A stretch of 64,000 nt of DNA, taken from contig JAVGWX010000003.1 of the NCBI GenBank assembly GCA_036924085.1, positions 125,787,474 through 125,851,473 on the forward strand, written 5' to 3'. The position numbers were made by a program, and so were the translations under genes. The notes under the pieces are model-generated. The model ran no database searches. It worked only from the letters and a program-made list of their open reading frames with translations, and was not told where the DNA came from. The stretch is from Ariolimax columbianus (Eukaryota; Mollusca; Gastropoda; Stylommatophora; Arionidae). The first letter of the stretch is position 1, and each line of letters starts with the position of its first letter. Of the stretch, positions 43,156 through 54,913 are shown one piece after another.

Positions 43156-43499
43156 AAAACTGATTATACTGGACAACAGCCACAATTTATTTGAGACAAA
43201 AGTAGTTTAAAAAATATAATTTCAACATTCTGATCACGAATATGAACTTTAAAAATCAATCGTGAACTGACTCTAATTTTAAAGATGGAGACGGGGGAGT
43301 GTGTGTGAAGTGATGGTACGACGGTTTCGATGGGAGCTGCACATGAAGTCCGATATATCCAGCGTGTGATTCTCACTGAGTTCTAAATGCAGGATACACA
43401 CTTCAGCAGTTATTGCAACCACATTTCCTTCTGTCCCTGGGACGTGTGTGAGGACTTCCCATTACAAGAAAAAGGATTGACCATCATGACAATCGCTTG

Positions 43500-43725
43500 A
43501 ACCGAAGAAAATGAATATGCTTCACGAACCACATGTAGAATCTATCAAGATCTTCCTTCCTTCCATTCACATAACACGTGGACTAATGAAGCATTTTGGG
43601 AAAAGGCTATGGCTGGAAATGGGGCATAATGTATGTACCTTCAAAAACAATATTCACGATTTTGTGAGTCCAAAATCTAAGGTTTATTTGTCGTTCCATA
43701 AAGCTACCTCAACTCTTCCGGTTTG
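43500..43725 (+). pseudogene. Possible transposon-associated protein fragment
   Basis: The + frame contains IKIFLPSIHITRGLMKHFGK, resembling a 'LLPPLHIKLGLMK' motif that I recall from uncharacterised, repeat-associated invertebrate proteins. Family and role are unknown. Weak call. Confidence 0.3.
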
Positions 43726-43799
43726 AGTGTTTTGATTGCCTTCTTACGCTTTCCAATAAAATGACTACAATCCTTCTACGAAATAGTAAGCCTAATAAT

Positions 43800-44290
43800 T
43801 TCCAATAACTTCCAGAAGCAATCTTAAAGCGCTATGATAGAATAGGGAGCAACGTGTAATTGAAATTACGTTTTCCATATTCTTATTGGGACATCTCTGC
43901 TAAGTGCGGTGCTATCAATGACACGCACAGGAAAAGAAGTTATTAGGACATTACTTATCTTGGTACATTTTTTCGGGATAGCAGACTCCAGAATGGATAG
44001 CTGACTATTATTGGATCTTTGTGGGAAAGGCCCACGCGCCTATGAAAGAGAAATGCAAAGCGGTGTCGATCTGATAATCTCCTCTATGAGACTAGTTTAT
44101 ACAAATGTGCACATTTTTTGTGTAAATAAATGTGTTTCTTTAAAACTTAAACTCATTATGTCTACATTCAGCAGCCAAACTAATATATAGGTAAATTTAT
44201 TTTACTCCTAATTACATAAAAAAGTAAACATTTAAGTCAAGTTTAAAAGATTAACAAATATAACATGATATAGAGAAACAGCTTATGATA
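43800..44290. other. AT-rich stretch, nothing identified
   Basis: No feature recognised. Confidence 0.35.
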
Positions 44291-44299
44291 TTGACATAT

Positions 44300-44640
44300 A
44301 GTGTAAACAGTAAATGGAAAATTGGTGGAGAACAGAAGTATAGAGTGTAGAGAGTAGTACGATTTAGTAAGATTAGTTTAGATTTAGGGCACAGAGAGTA
44401 AAAGGCTAGAGTGTAGAGCGTAAAATGAAAAGAGTTAAATTATAGAGTAAAGAGAATAAAAGAATAGATTATAGAAAGCGAAATATTAAAGTATCGAAAA
44501 TAAATTATAGAGTGTAGAGAGTAAAAAAAACAGAGTAAAAGGACAGAGTATAGACAGTAATATGAAAGAGTGTGAGGAGAAAAAATAATAGAGAGTAGTG
44601 GTACATGCGCTATAAAGAAGAAAGTATTAAAAAGGTACCG
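44300..44640. repeat. AG-rich degenerate repeat
   Basis: Irregular copies of 'TAGAGTGTAGAGAGTAAAA' make a long purine-rich low-complexity tract. Confidence 0.75.
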
Positions 44641-45067
44641 TATTCTTCGGCGTCGTGGTTTTTTTCCCTGCAATGTCTCGAAAATTTACCGTGTGTCCAG
44701 AAGACCAAAACATGACGTTTTTCATATGCCTATGCTAACCTCTATAGGAAGGTTTATTTATGCCACATTTTAAAATTCAACATCTATATATGATGTTTGA
44801 ATCAACTGTATACATTTATACTCACATAAAATAGTAAAAACAAATTGCTGTGTACGTCTACATCAAATCCTATAAACGTCTTGATATACTGCACCAGCTG
44901 TAGCACCGACCGGTGGTCTATGTGTAAACTTCAGGAATCAACTTACTGTGTCTATGTATAGTAAAAGAGAATAAACATAATATATTTGTGACATAGCTTT
45001 GAAGGAGAACTGTTCCATGTTTTGTGACGATTTGCAGCGTACAGTTTAGGATACAGTATGGCATTGA

Positions 45068-45165
45068 AGATAGGGCGTCCCAAACGAATAGAACGTAATA
45101 GGAGGGCGTCCCAAACGAATAGAACGTAATAGGGGCGCGTCCCAAACGAATAGAACGTAATAGGT
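45068..45165. repeat. ~31-bp minisatellite, three copies
   Basis: 'GCGTCCCAAACGAATAGAAC' with GTAATA occurs three times. Confidence 0.9.
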
Positions 45166-45299
45166 TCATGTCAATGAAAGTGTCCGATATAGTAGTCTTC
45201 TTCTTTTTACTTATCATGAAATGCCTTTCAGCGTCAGGTTAGGAAAAGATCTTTAGAACGAGCCAGATTGTGCCTAATGCATAGTAGCATTATTCACCG

Positions 45300-46090
45300 C
45301 CTCGGATATTTAAGTAAGCCACCTTTTTCGTGGTCGGCCTTTCGCCTTTAATCTGTTGTATCTAATTATTTTTGCGTGTTGTAAAGGGAGGGCGGGGGCG
45401 GCTGGAGGGTGCTGGGATTGTTGTTTTGTTGCCTGACCAAACCATTTTAGTTGCAGTCTTTTGATGTAGTCTAATACTGGTGTTGTTCCCACCAGTCTCC
45501 CGATGTCATCGTTTTTGATCATGTGTTTCCTTGCTACGCCCAATATTTTTCGCAGGCATTTCATTTCTGTTGTTACGATGTCTCGTTTTTCATTTGATGT
45601 AGGTGTCAAGTTTTGACATTAGTAGCGTAGTGTCAAAACGAAAAAAAATCGTATTGTATAAAGCTCTTTTGGTAGTTATTGTCAAGTGTTTGCAATTAAG
45701 TATTGAAGTTAATTGTTCAACGATATTGCCGTATTGCAACTGTTGGACGTCCACTGTAATTATTATGTCTGCTGATAACATGCAACCCAACTCACCCCCC
45801 CCCCACCCTCCCCCAATTATGTAAAATCTTTCACCTGTTCGATTTGCTGCTTTTCAAGGAAAATATGTCTCCGGCTATTCTAGATATTTTCACGACCTCA
45901 GTTTTTTTAACGTTCATATATATTCTGTATTCGTTACTTGTTATATTTAGTTTATCAATATGTTGTTACAATTGTATTTCTGTTGTTTTGACTTTTTGAT
46001 CGCCAGTGAAAAGAAGTTCGTTTAAGTGTTCATCAATGTTGATACCTTCATTTGAGTTGGCTGTTTTACATATGTGGTCTACATATTTGA
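45300..46090 (-). mobile_element. RTE-like LINE, post-RT to C-terminus
   Basis: Minus-strand frames give TEMKCLRKILGVARK, then LQLKWFGQA and KAKGRPRKRWLT near 45300-45610, and the upstream ILNCKHLTITTKRALYNTIFF near 45600-45790. Same subfamily as 28430-29060. Frameshifts and a C-rich tract (45797-45812) interrupt it. Confidence 0.75.
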
Positions 46091-46367
46091 TGAACAAGAA
46101 AACATATCAGTGTCATGGAGAACCAATGTTGCGTTGTAGGAGTGGAATCCTGGATATACATAAATATATTTAACATACATATAAAAATGAAACAAAGATA
46201 TAGTTAAAGAAAATAATATATAGAGATCGCTGTGAAAGAAAATATAAAAAAGGACAAGCAGTTTTCATTAGCCACACACTCAGGCAGGAAGGTCTGACAA
46301 ATATTGTGACAAAATGGACGACCGAGGTAGGAGAATTAAAAATATAAGTCATTTATTTATTGACAAG

Positions 46368-46442
46368 ATAATTTGGATGAAGTGATAATTTGGATGAAGT
46401 GATAATTTGGATGAAGTGATAATTTGGATGAAGTAGAAGTAA
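46368..46442. repeat. 17-bp minisatellite
   Basis: Four near-identical copies of 'GATAATTTGGATGAAGT'. Confidence 0.95.
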
Positions 46443-46516
46443 ATATATTGAAGTTGGTGTGATACTGAAGATCAAAAGTCGATATTAATTTAATATTTAT
46501 AGCTCAGTTACACTAC

Positions 46517-46825
46517 CGGAAAGAAACATAATGCAATCAACGTTACTTCCATAAGATTTTCGTCAGGGATAAGACAACCAAATTTAACAACAATTACTTA
46601 ACAAATCACAACAATAGAAATGACTTGACAGCCGATAAGGAACAGTAAGATGTGGTAGCGACAAAAACAGAGACAACTGTGAAATGGATAAGTAACAATA
46701 AATCGAAGCTGCGAAGGTTCTGACGATCTAGAGTCCATAATAACATAAATGGGTGTGGCACAATAACAGCACATGGACAGAAACACAATGAAACCTACGT
46801 TACGACCACATGACGTTCGTCAGGT
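46517..46825. repeat. Pair of ~50-bp direct repeats
   Basis: Segments at about 46517-46567 and 46773-46823 share a common plan (GAAAGAAACATAATG / GACAGAAACACAATG ... ACGTTAC ... TTCGTCAGG). They bracket about 205 bp. Too short and diverged for LTRs. Confidence 0.6.
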
Positions 46826-46921
46826 CATAAACTTTTGACCTCCAGTTCCGCTGAAGCTTTTTTTTAAATTTAAAAAAAATATTTTTTATCCAGTCAGTTT
46901 TATGTCTGCTACTTCTGTATA

Positions 46922-47172
46922 TGCTGTCTGTTAACTTCACATTGTCCTGTCTCCTATCTCGTTAACTACAAATTGCCATGTCTCCTATCTCGTTAACTTC
47001 ACATTGCCATGTCTCCTATCTCGTTAACTTCATATTGCCCTGTCTCCAATCTCGTTAACTTCACATTGCCCTGTCTCCTATCTCGTTAACTTCACATTGC
47101 CCTGTCTCCAATCTGGTTAACTTCACATTGCCCTGTCTCCTATCTCGTTAACTTCACATTGCCATGTCTCCT
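46922..47172. repeat. 31-bp minisatellite
   Basis: About eight copies of a 31-bp unit, 'CTATCTCGTTAACTTCACAT' plus 'TGCCCTGTCTC'. Confidence 0.95.
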
Positions 47173-47199
47173 ATTGGTTATCACTTCCATTATTATTAT

Positions 47200-47980
47200 T
47201 GTTGTTGTAATTCGTTAGGTGTTTTAGCCTGTTTTTGTCCCCGACAAAGGGTTTGTGACTGTAGAATGATGTTGGTTTATTTATGTCGCCGTGAAGTAAC
47301 TGAGCCATTTATATTTATGTTGCTTTCGTTAATTTGGACGTGGAGATAAGAGTTCCAAAAAGCTTAAAAAGCAGATGCTTGTGGAACGGATTAGTCGCCA
47401 GTGTCATCCGGCACGACACTAGATGATGGTTGTGATTAAATAACTATCAGTTGTATGTGATGAATGCAATTGTATTTTTTAGGAGTGTGTCTGCTTAAAA
47501 AGTAAGCTAGGTAGAAGTAGGCTGGTAACGGATTCTAGTCTAATGTTCTCAGCACACCTTTACAAATCAACAGACACACATTTATCAGTCGGACTGTGAT
47601 GATGAAAGCGTAACATATCGTATAAATCTTTTTTGCGCCTGTCACATTGTGTGTAGCTTTGACTTTCACTCTGTGACAACACTTTGTGAAAATCTGGAAC
47701 ATTATTTGGTACTTACAGTTTCCTAATGCCATTTGTAATCAGATTTAGTCCTGGCCATCCTTCGTTACCAACATGTTGGATTTACACCCCGGCTTAAAAC
47801 ACTGAGAAAAATCTACACCCTGTGCTATCTCCAGTGCTCTCAATAATGTCTCGCAACTTGCAAAAGGTAGCTCAGAATGAGAGAGTTAGGTTGACAAATT
47901 TCGCCAATATTCCTCACTTTACTCCAAATCACTGCGCACGTCACCCATTTCAGTAGACAGAGCAAATGATTGTCCACACG
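47200..47980. other. Unassigned stretch
   Basis: No exon or repeat recognised before the (GA)n tract. Confidence 0.3.
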
Positions 47981-47990
47981 GCTGAACAAA

Positions 47991-47995
47991 GAGAT

Positions 47996-48034
<39 letters not shown>
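47991..48034. repeat. (GA)n microsatellite
   Basis: GATAGA followed by about 16 GA dinucleotides. Confidence 0.95.
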
Positions 48035-48036
<2 letters not shown>

Positions 48037-48189
48037 ATACGTGATGGACGACAATAATAACAGATTGTACATATGTGTCACTGCCAAAAGTCAAGGCACA
48101 CATCCGTAAAAAATATAAACAACAGTGGACAGGGAAAACAAACAGAAATACCCACATGACCCAATCAATAGACTGAATAGGAAACAGTA

Positions 48190-48367
48190 TACCACAATTT
48201 TTCGCCTCAGAACAAGTCATTGCAGACTAAATGCACACATGCATTAAACAGACTGCACAATGTACATATCAGAGAGGACTCCAGAACACATCCTGCAAAC
48301 ATGTCCACTGCATCAAGGCTCCCGTGAGAAGACCTGGCCCGAAGATAGCAACATACAGGACAAACTG

Positions 48368-48428
<61 letters not shown>

Positions 48429-48550
48429 GTTGATAATGGCGCACACCTTCCTAAAATAAATCTAATGAAAACATTAAAAGTCACAGTGTCAGACCTAAGA
48501 CGATTGCACGAATCTCTCTATTCATCGCTTGCGATTGACAACGGGTATTT
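48190..48550 (+). mobile_element. I-group-like LINE C-terminus interrupted by (GA)n
   Basis: The translation with frameshifts gives IFRLRTSHCRLNAH and TPEHILQTC, the Cys/His end of a family L-like LINE. A (GA)n microsatellite (48370-48427) interrupts it, then a tail ends 'CATCGCTTGCGAT', a motif also found at the 3' end of family B (1545-1560). Confidence 0.7.
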
Positions 48551-48692
48551 TTGAAAGAAAATATTTTGTAAATTTGAAAAGTATCGCAAACAGGTATAAA
48601 ATATATATAGATAATAGAAGCTGGAGTGATAACATTGTTTTCATCGATTCGAATGGTATTCTGAGTTTGGAAGTCTTGAGTTGGTACGCTTT

Positions 48693-48694
<2 letters not shown>

Positions 48695-48758
<64 letters not shown>

Positions 48759-48760
48759 AA
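48695..48760. repeat. (TA)n-(TG)n microsatellite
   Basis: About 23 TA dinucleotides followed by TG repeats. Confidence 0.95.
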
Positions 48761-48774
48761 TATGAATATATTTA

Positions 48775-49095
48775 ACTGATTTGTGCCCATCGACATGCAT
48801 CGAAGAGTGACTGAGGTGTATGGTGACGCCTGTGCGGATGTCGGTATTATTACGAGGTGGGCACGAACTGTAAAAGGCGACAATCCACCTTAACGATTGT
48901 GCATGATAAAGCTCGCAGCTGACGTTGCACAGCACCACGCTCGCGTGAACGAACTGATTCGTGCTGATGACCGTGTTAAACAGATAGATATCGCCGCAAT
49001 GTTTATGATTTTGAATAATCGAGTTCATCACATTATCCATGTCTTGTTAGAGTTTAGGACGAGGGCTCGCAGCATGAGATAATTGCCAGAATAAC
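48775..49095 (+). pseudogene. Mariner-type transposase N-terminal fragment
   Basis: The translation includes VTEVYGDACADVGIITRWAR followed by HARVNELIRADDRVKQIDIAA, the two helix-turn-helix regions of a mariner transposase. No catalytic domain follows. It differs from the relic at 14.8-16.2 kb. Confidence 0.65.
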
Positions 49096-49599
49096 ACAGC
49101 CAACAGCGGCGCTTGCGCGTTTAAAGCCCAAATAGCAGGATGACCGTCTCGTCCTCAGCATAACAGTTAGACTAATGTGCTCTGTCGCGGACGGTAAAGG
49201 GGTCTTTTCTATTTTATTTATTTTAATCACTCTACACTCACTCTAAACAAATTCGAGTAACGCTAAATACAAACACAATACAACATATTCGTTATTCAAG
49301 TAACACTACCATCTATACATTTCTAACAACTTACATTCTTTCTCTCACGCGCATATCTAATACGCTCCTACCGCTAAACCTAACCTTATCGATCTATTGC
49401 CCAGTTCTTTCTCCTCTCCTCATCTGGCCTGCTGCGACCGAACTTTTGTTGCAGATTTCCGCTGATGGTGAAGTTCGTAGGTTCGAAACCCAGGTATGAG
49501 GTCCATGTTTTTTGTTTATCTGTGTCGGCAGTAGATCAAAGTGGTCTCGGCGTTATCAGGATAGACTGAATCAAATACGATCCATGGGATCACTGGAAA

Positions 49600-50440
49600 A
49601 CTGCCTCTAGCTGCGATTGGCGACTTAAATTCACGTGATCAAGGTGATGTCGACGTGATCGGTGGGACTGCGTGAATACAATAATAATAATAGCTGTCCA
49701 TCGTTGTTGATGAGGACCGCCGTAATCATCCTTGTCACAAATTTCCCTGTTGGGTGTGGGTGCGCTTGCGGATGAACAGGCCAATGCGGGCTCGAAAACA
49801 TCTGCTACATATCGGACACACAAGGTTTGTAGAAGGTGAGGGTGTTCCCGCTGTTCTGGATTTCCGGGTCTCGCGTCTGCTCTGGGCTTTCACAACACGG
49901 TCGTGTTCGCCGGTAGCTACACCCGATTTGACTGCACTTCTCCAGTCAGATCTGTTTTTGCGCAAGACATTCCCAGGTGTCGATGTCTATCTGGCAACTT
50001 TTCAGTGAGTCCTTCAGACCGTTTTTAAAACGTTTTTTTGGGCGCCATCTCTCGCGCCATCTCTCTCTCAGCTCGCCGTAGAGAAGCTTCTCTGGGAGCC
50101 GCTCGTCTGACATACGGACGAGGTGTCCGACCCATCCTAGTCGTGCTGTTTCTAACAGTGCATGGATGCTGGGCATGTTAGCCCTCGAGAGAACCTCGAT
50201 GTCAGTGACACGATCTTGCCATCTTATGTAGACTATTCGCCTCAGGCAATCTGTGTGGAAGTGGTTTAACCTCCTTGCATTTCCAGAGTATACAGTCCAG
50301 CTTTCGAAAGCGTATAGCAGGGTTGGAATGATGGTTTGCACGGTAGACTTTGAGTTTGGTCTTGACGCTGATGCCACGACGTGCCCATACAATCGAGCGC
50401 ATTCTACCAAAGGCGTCAATATAATGAATGGTAAAACTGG
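49600..50440 (-). mobile_element. RTE-like LINE, C-terminal region
   Basis: Minus-strand frames cover TIIPTLLYAFESWTVYSG, then LRRIVYIRWQDRVTDIEVL, then LGWVGHLVRM and RPKKRFKNGLKDSLK. A C-terminal zinc-finger-like CPICSRCFRARIGLFIRKRTH follows at about 49780-49840. It is the best-preserved RTE C-terminus here, with one frameshift and a few stops. Confidence 0.85.
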
Positions 50441-50650
50441 CAAGTCTGTCTCAACTGCATATCTCCGTCGCCTGCCCTCTATTGAGCGTATATCTCCAAA
50501 GTGTCAAAATCTAATGCTATCTCTCTTGTCTCTGTAGTGTTCTCTCTGTCTCTAAAGTGAAATATTCTCTCTCTGTGGTTCTCAACTCAAATCTATCTCA
50601 ACTGCATATCTCCGTCACCTGCCCTCCACTGAGCGTCTCTCTCTAAAAGT
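50425..50650. repeat. Direct duplication
   Basis: 'CTCAACTGCATATCTCCGTC' and the next 25 bases (to TGAGCGT) occur at about 50453 and 50598. Confidence 0.8.
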
Positions 50651-51099
50651 ATAAGTTGCAATTGTCCCTCAGATCTCTCCACCGGGTTTTATATTCAGTC
50701 TGCACCCCAGATCGCATGATTTCCAAAAAGGCGCACGTTTTTGTCAGTCTGCTTGCCATTATCCCCCATCTTGTTCGCGTGGTTTCCAGACGACGCCGGT
50801 TTGTCGGCGGCAACGAGTCTACCTGGCCACCACCGCAATCGTCGCACATGTGGACACATAGTTGAAGTTACATCAGGTTACGCATCTTTACCTAAACTCC
50901 CACCTGCGCACTTTTAGAAAAAAACGTACGGTTCGTTTTGGTTACTTAAATTCTGGCTGGACTGAGTTCAGCTGCACTGGCTTGTCCCTATTAAAATTCA
51001 AAGAAAGAGAAAGAAAAATGATTGTCTAAGCTCTTCCTATCTTCCTCCAAACTTTGTCAAATGTTAAAACATGTCTAAGCTTCTTCTATGTATTGTCTC

Positions 51100-51500
51100 T
51101 ACAGCTAAGATCCGTTTCAGGAAATCCAGCGCAGAATACATGCAACGGAAATGAGGTGCTTTAGAAGACTCTTAAATGTTACATATATGGTTCGTGTCAT
51201 GAACCTAGAAATACAACCAAGGGTGGAAAACGCAACTGGGTCTTTTGATGATTTGTTCACGGCTATAAAAAGGCGAACGATGGCTTGGTATGACCACGTC
51301 ACGAGTGGAATTACAAATTCGATAGTGCATGAATCCGTACCAGGAAAAAGAAGACTCGGATGTCCAAGGAAGAGATGGAAAACCACATCACTGCGGGGTC
51401 AAACCTGCGTTCCGGTGATGTACGACTGGCGGCAGCAGACAGAGATATTTGGCATGGGATTGTGGGAGTGTCTTCAAGTGTGCCCCAAACATCTGACTGT
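51100..51500 (+). mobile_element. RTE-like LINE, C-terminal region
   Basis: The + frame from 51151 reads MRCFRRLLNVTYMVRV, then RRTMAWYDHVT and GKRRLGCPRKRW, the C-terminal block of a coral/mollusc-type LINE. It is a different subfamily from 49.6-50.4 kb. Confidence 0.75.
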
Positions 51501-51629
51501 TATAAAATATATATATATATATATTATATATGTGCGCGCGCGATTAGTCCATGAAGAGATATTTTCATCCCCGACGGGAACTGTTGCATGGGACCCACCT
51601 TTACCTTATCATATTGTTGTTTAATGCCT

Positions 51630-51925
51630 GCACTGAGTAAGTTTACTCTTTTGTGCGCCCTGAAAAGGACGTTAAGTGGCGGGTTGTACTAGCTTTCTTC
51701 ACACCCAGAGCATGCTGATGACGGTTGTGCTATGCTTGGCTTCATCTGAAATCGATCCACATGTCGTCAGCCAGACTGCCTTGAAAACCGCCTGTTTCCA
51801 GGGAAAGTTATATAGAAGAGTGATTGTGGTCTTGGTCAGTGTATTGTGCCTGACCTTAATGCGAAGTCCTGGTCCGTACGCTGCGCCTGACCGGACTAGC
51901 GTCTCAGTTCCCCTTACTTTACATT
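51630..51925 (+). repeat. Dispersed repeat family C, copy 2
   Basis: Matches 61838-62150 over nearly its full length ('CTTTTGTGCGCC', 'GGACGTTAAGTGGCGGGTTG', 'GTCTTGGTCAGT'). Confidence 0.8.
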
Positions 51926-51929
51926 AATA

Positions 51930-53380
51930 ATAATAATCCGAAAAAAATTATGTCCCCGCAAATATTTTTAAAAAAATTAGATGTATCAAGTAACCGAATT
52001 GTTTAACGAGCAGCTGGAAAATAGGATGTAAAGAGACCTCGGTAACTTGATAACAATAAAATAGTGAATTCGATACACAGTTATCATAAACATTGAGACA
52101 CGAGGATAATCCGGTATTATATAATCTATGGTGTAATTGAAGTCCTAAAGGCATTACATAAAATCAGTAGCAGGCAAATAACAAGACTGGGTTTGGAGTT
52201 TAAAAATAGGAGTGCAATAAAGATGGTACAGCGAGAGTTTTGGCATAAAAAAAACATTTTCCAAGGACCAGAAGAAGATATGAACCACCGTATTCAAATT
52301 GATAATCATTTTCAATAATAATAAAAAAAAAAAACAATACATCAAGAAGCTAGAAAATTGAGAAACAGCCAAAAGGCTGATGTAAACTCCAGTAATCTGG
52401 AAACCACGTGGAGCGTACGTGATTTGAATGCAAGTACAGTGTTTACATTGTAAAATATGGATTTATTCTACCGAAATATACTAGTATATGATTATTTTCA
52501 TATGGGATAAACTCAGCAGTCTATCACACACCGCTGTTTGCCAGGACAGCTGTAACTTGCCTTTGTTATTGTGAGACGTTAAAAGCAATACATTACGGTG
52601 TTGTGTTACTCTCTGGTGAGGTAAGGTTACTGATAGCACTTCAAAATGTATACATTATTGTATCACTGTATATAATTTGGCTTCAGTTGAATATTTATTT
52701 GTTTATTTGGTTTTATTGTTGTCTCTTTATGCGCCAACTTGTTCAAATCTGATTGGGTTCAATTTCGGTGGTCTGATTGATGTTAGATTTTTATCTCCTT
52801 CTGAGTTTGATTACAATTTCAGATAGTAAAATCTTTGTTTTTTTTCTAATACAGTTCATATTTTTTCTCTTGCCATTTTTTTCAATTGAATGGTATGTTA
52901 ACCATGTAATTAACTTCTGGTTCCCCGAGTGGACCACAAGACCATTACTGGAGAGGAAGAAAAAGGGCCTCTGTACATCAATACATGTCGTAAAATGCGC
53001 CTAATAGAAGTTATGCATGAGGCTAGCAATCTCATCACGTAAAATTAATTGACACAAACACCAGCACTGTAATAGCATGCAATGGTTTGGCGCAGGTCTC
53101 TTAAAAAGGCCGATTGTAGTCGTGACCCGATACTACGCTAGAGTAAAAACGGACAAGACAAGCAGATTCTCCTCCGGTCTTCTGCCATTAACGATATTAG
53201 CTGATTTGCATTATTTTCATGTCTCCATCTTATCACAATCATTTTCTCACCTCCGTAAATAAGTTCCAGAAGATTCCAGGCCTTTATGTAGGCTATCCAC
53301 ACATGCCTATAGCCAACCATTATGTACCTTCCGAATAACGAGAGTCGGAGACGATTACGGCAATCATTTCAGATCCTCAG
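51930..53380. other. AT-rich stretch, nothing identified
   Basis: Short A/T runs and small frames only. I could not support an exon. Confidence 0.35.
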
Positions 53381-53384
53381 ATAG

Positions 53385-53578
53385 CCACTCCAGAGCCCAA
53401 TATAGCCACCTCACAGCCCCCAAATAGCCCCATCAGAGCCCCAGATAGCCACACCAGAGCCCCAGATAGCCACACCAGAGCCCCAGATAGCCACACCAGA
53501 GCCCCAGATAGCCTCATCAGAGCCCCAGATAGTCACCTCAGAGCCCCAGATAGTCACCTTAGAGCCCAAGTCCCTGCC
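53385..53578. repeat. 21-bp minisatellite
   Basis: About eight copies of 'AGCCCCAGATAGCCACACC' plus AG. Confidence 0.95.
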
Positions 53579-53699
53579 ACGTTATCCTCTCATACTGTGG
53601 AGATTGTTGTCACGTATGCACCGGGCTCAGCAGCTTTCTGTCTGTGCCCTATTTTAATCTATCCTTTAACCATTATTCCTCTGCAATGTGTACACCTTT

Positions 53700-54500
53700 A
53701 AAGATGTTCATTCTTTAGCTGTAGACTAGGTAACCTTACTTTCTGTCGGTATTTCTTCTCTTTCCCAAACTGTATAATGTAATATGCATAGCATCTCTAT
53801 TGAAGTGTCGATGTTTGCTTTGATTGCTTCTAATGCGATAACCTCTGGGATAGCAGTTTTACCGTTCTTTAAAAGTCTTAATGGCTTTCTGAATTTCTTC
53901 ACTATTTGGTTTTTCGCAACTAAATTGCAGTTCCTTTTCTGCCAATTCGGTGTCTCGATTATCTTGTAGAGAAGTGACATTAAAAAGTTTTTGAAAATGT
54001 TCAGGCTGTCTGTTTGTCTGCTCATTTGCGCTGCTAATTAAATTTCTTTGCTTATCTTTTATAAAGCTATTTACGCGCTAATATCTTTTCATATTACTTT
54101 ATTTTGTGTTGGTGTACATGTCTTTCATATTTCCATTTGCTGCCTCTGTCTCTGTCTTGCTCGCCAACTGATCAATATATTTTCTCATGTCTCATGTCAT
54201 GTTCTGGTTGGCTTCTTTGTTGACTTCAATGTATATTTTTTAAAAATTGACCTCTATTCAAATTTGCCTTTTTCATGTGAATGTCCTTTATCTTTGCTAT
54301 TGATTCTGTTGTTATCCACAATTTATGTTAGCGTTCTCGTTTCCCAGAACTCTCCACAAATCTCGTTACATGTATATTAAAAATCTGTTGCCAGTGCTTT
54401 TATGTATTCTCTATTTCTCCAAGTTAATACTAGTTAATACGTCCTGTTTTCTTCCATTGGACTGGTCCGGAGTGAGTAGGGGTGTGTCTCCGTCAGTAGA
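53700..54500 (-). mobile_element. RTE-like LINE, segment before the RT
   Basis: The minus strand encodes DMRKYIDQLASKTETEAANG-NMKDMY and then LRLLKNGKTAIPEVIALEAI (normally a NGKAAGPD-type motif). This is the linker and start of the RT. Broken by stops. Confidence 0.75.
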
Positions 54501-54504
54501 TACA

Positions 54505-54850
54505 GAGAGGCAAAATTTAAACAAGTCTAAAATAAAATAAATGGTTATAATTTAGTTATTAGATCCATCTTCTAGCTAGTTGGGATGTCTTTTAAAAAGA
54601 CCGTTTTGCCAAGATGATCGGAACTTCTATTTCTCGAAAAACAAAATGTAAGTTAATGTTTCACCTAATCAGAGTAGGACGATTCCAATGAATTGAGGAC
54701 TGCTCTCGGCAGAACAAACGACAGTCCATCTGTTTTCTAATAGTCTTCTTATTTTAAGACATGGTCCTCCTATCGAACCCAATAATCTGTTATATTTGAG
54801 AGGGTGGCATATGTTAGTTCTTTCATATAGCATAGTTTGAAAGTTTTATT
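54505..54850. other. Stretch upstream of the candidate exon
   Basis: AT-rich, no LINE 5' UTR or ORF1 recognised. It looks like ordinary intron or intergenic DNA, which fits the family L insertion starting only at 54914. Confidence 0.4.
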
Positions 54851-54855
54851 TTCAG

Positions 54856-54913
54856 CTGCTACTTGTCCTTTAACTTTTGCCCAAACGAGTTCAATATGGT
54901 TAAAGTGTCAAAG
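54856..54913 (+). CDS. Candidate host exon disrupted by a LINE insertion
   Basis: 58 nt between a strong acceptor (GTTTTATTTTCAG, ending 54855) and, in the pre-insertion sequence, a consensus donor. The last 12 nt (AAAGTGTCAAAG) are duplicated at 58613-58624, where they are followed by GTAAGA. Removing the LINE and one duplicate restores ...CAAAG|GTAAGA. Two of three frames are open. One of them (CYLSFNFCPNEFNMVKVSK) is continuous with the LINE ORF. The product is unknown and no neighbouring exons were identified, so it is a candidate only. Confidence 0.45.

Noticed and set aside
46517..46825. LTR retrotransposon remnant
   Set aside because: Repeats are only about 50 bp, diverged, and lack TG...CA ends, a primer-binding site or any gag-pol sequence. 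No LTR element was seen elsewhere in the window.
48207..48484. Leu/Ser-repeat and Arg/Glu-repeat ORFs
   Set aside because: Produced by the (GA)n microsatellite.
49455..49500. tRNA gene from a 'GGTTCGAAACCC' B-box
   Set aside because: No A-box at proper spacing and no cloverleaf could be folded by eye.
54863..54895. LINE ORF starting at 54863
   Set aside because: That codon is TTG, and the segment lies outside the target-site duplication boundary. The first ATG is at 54896.
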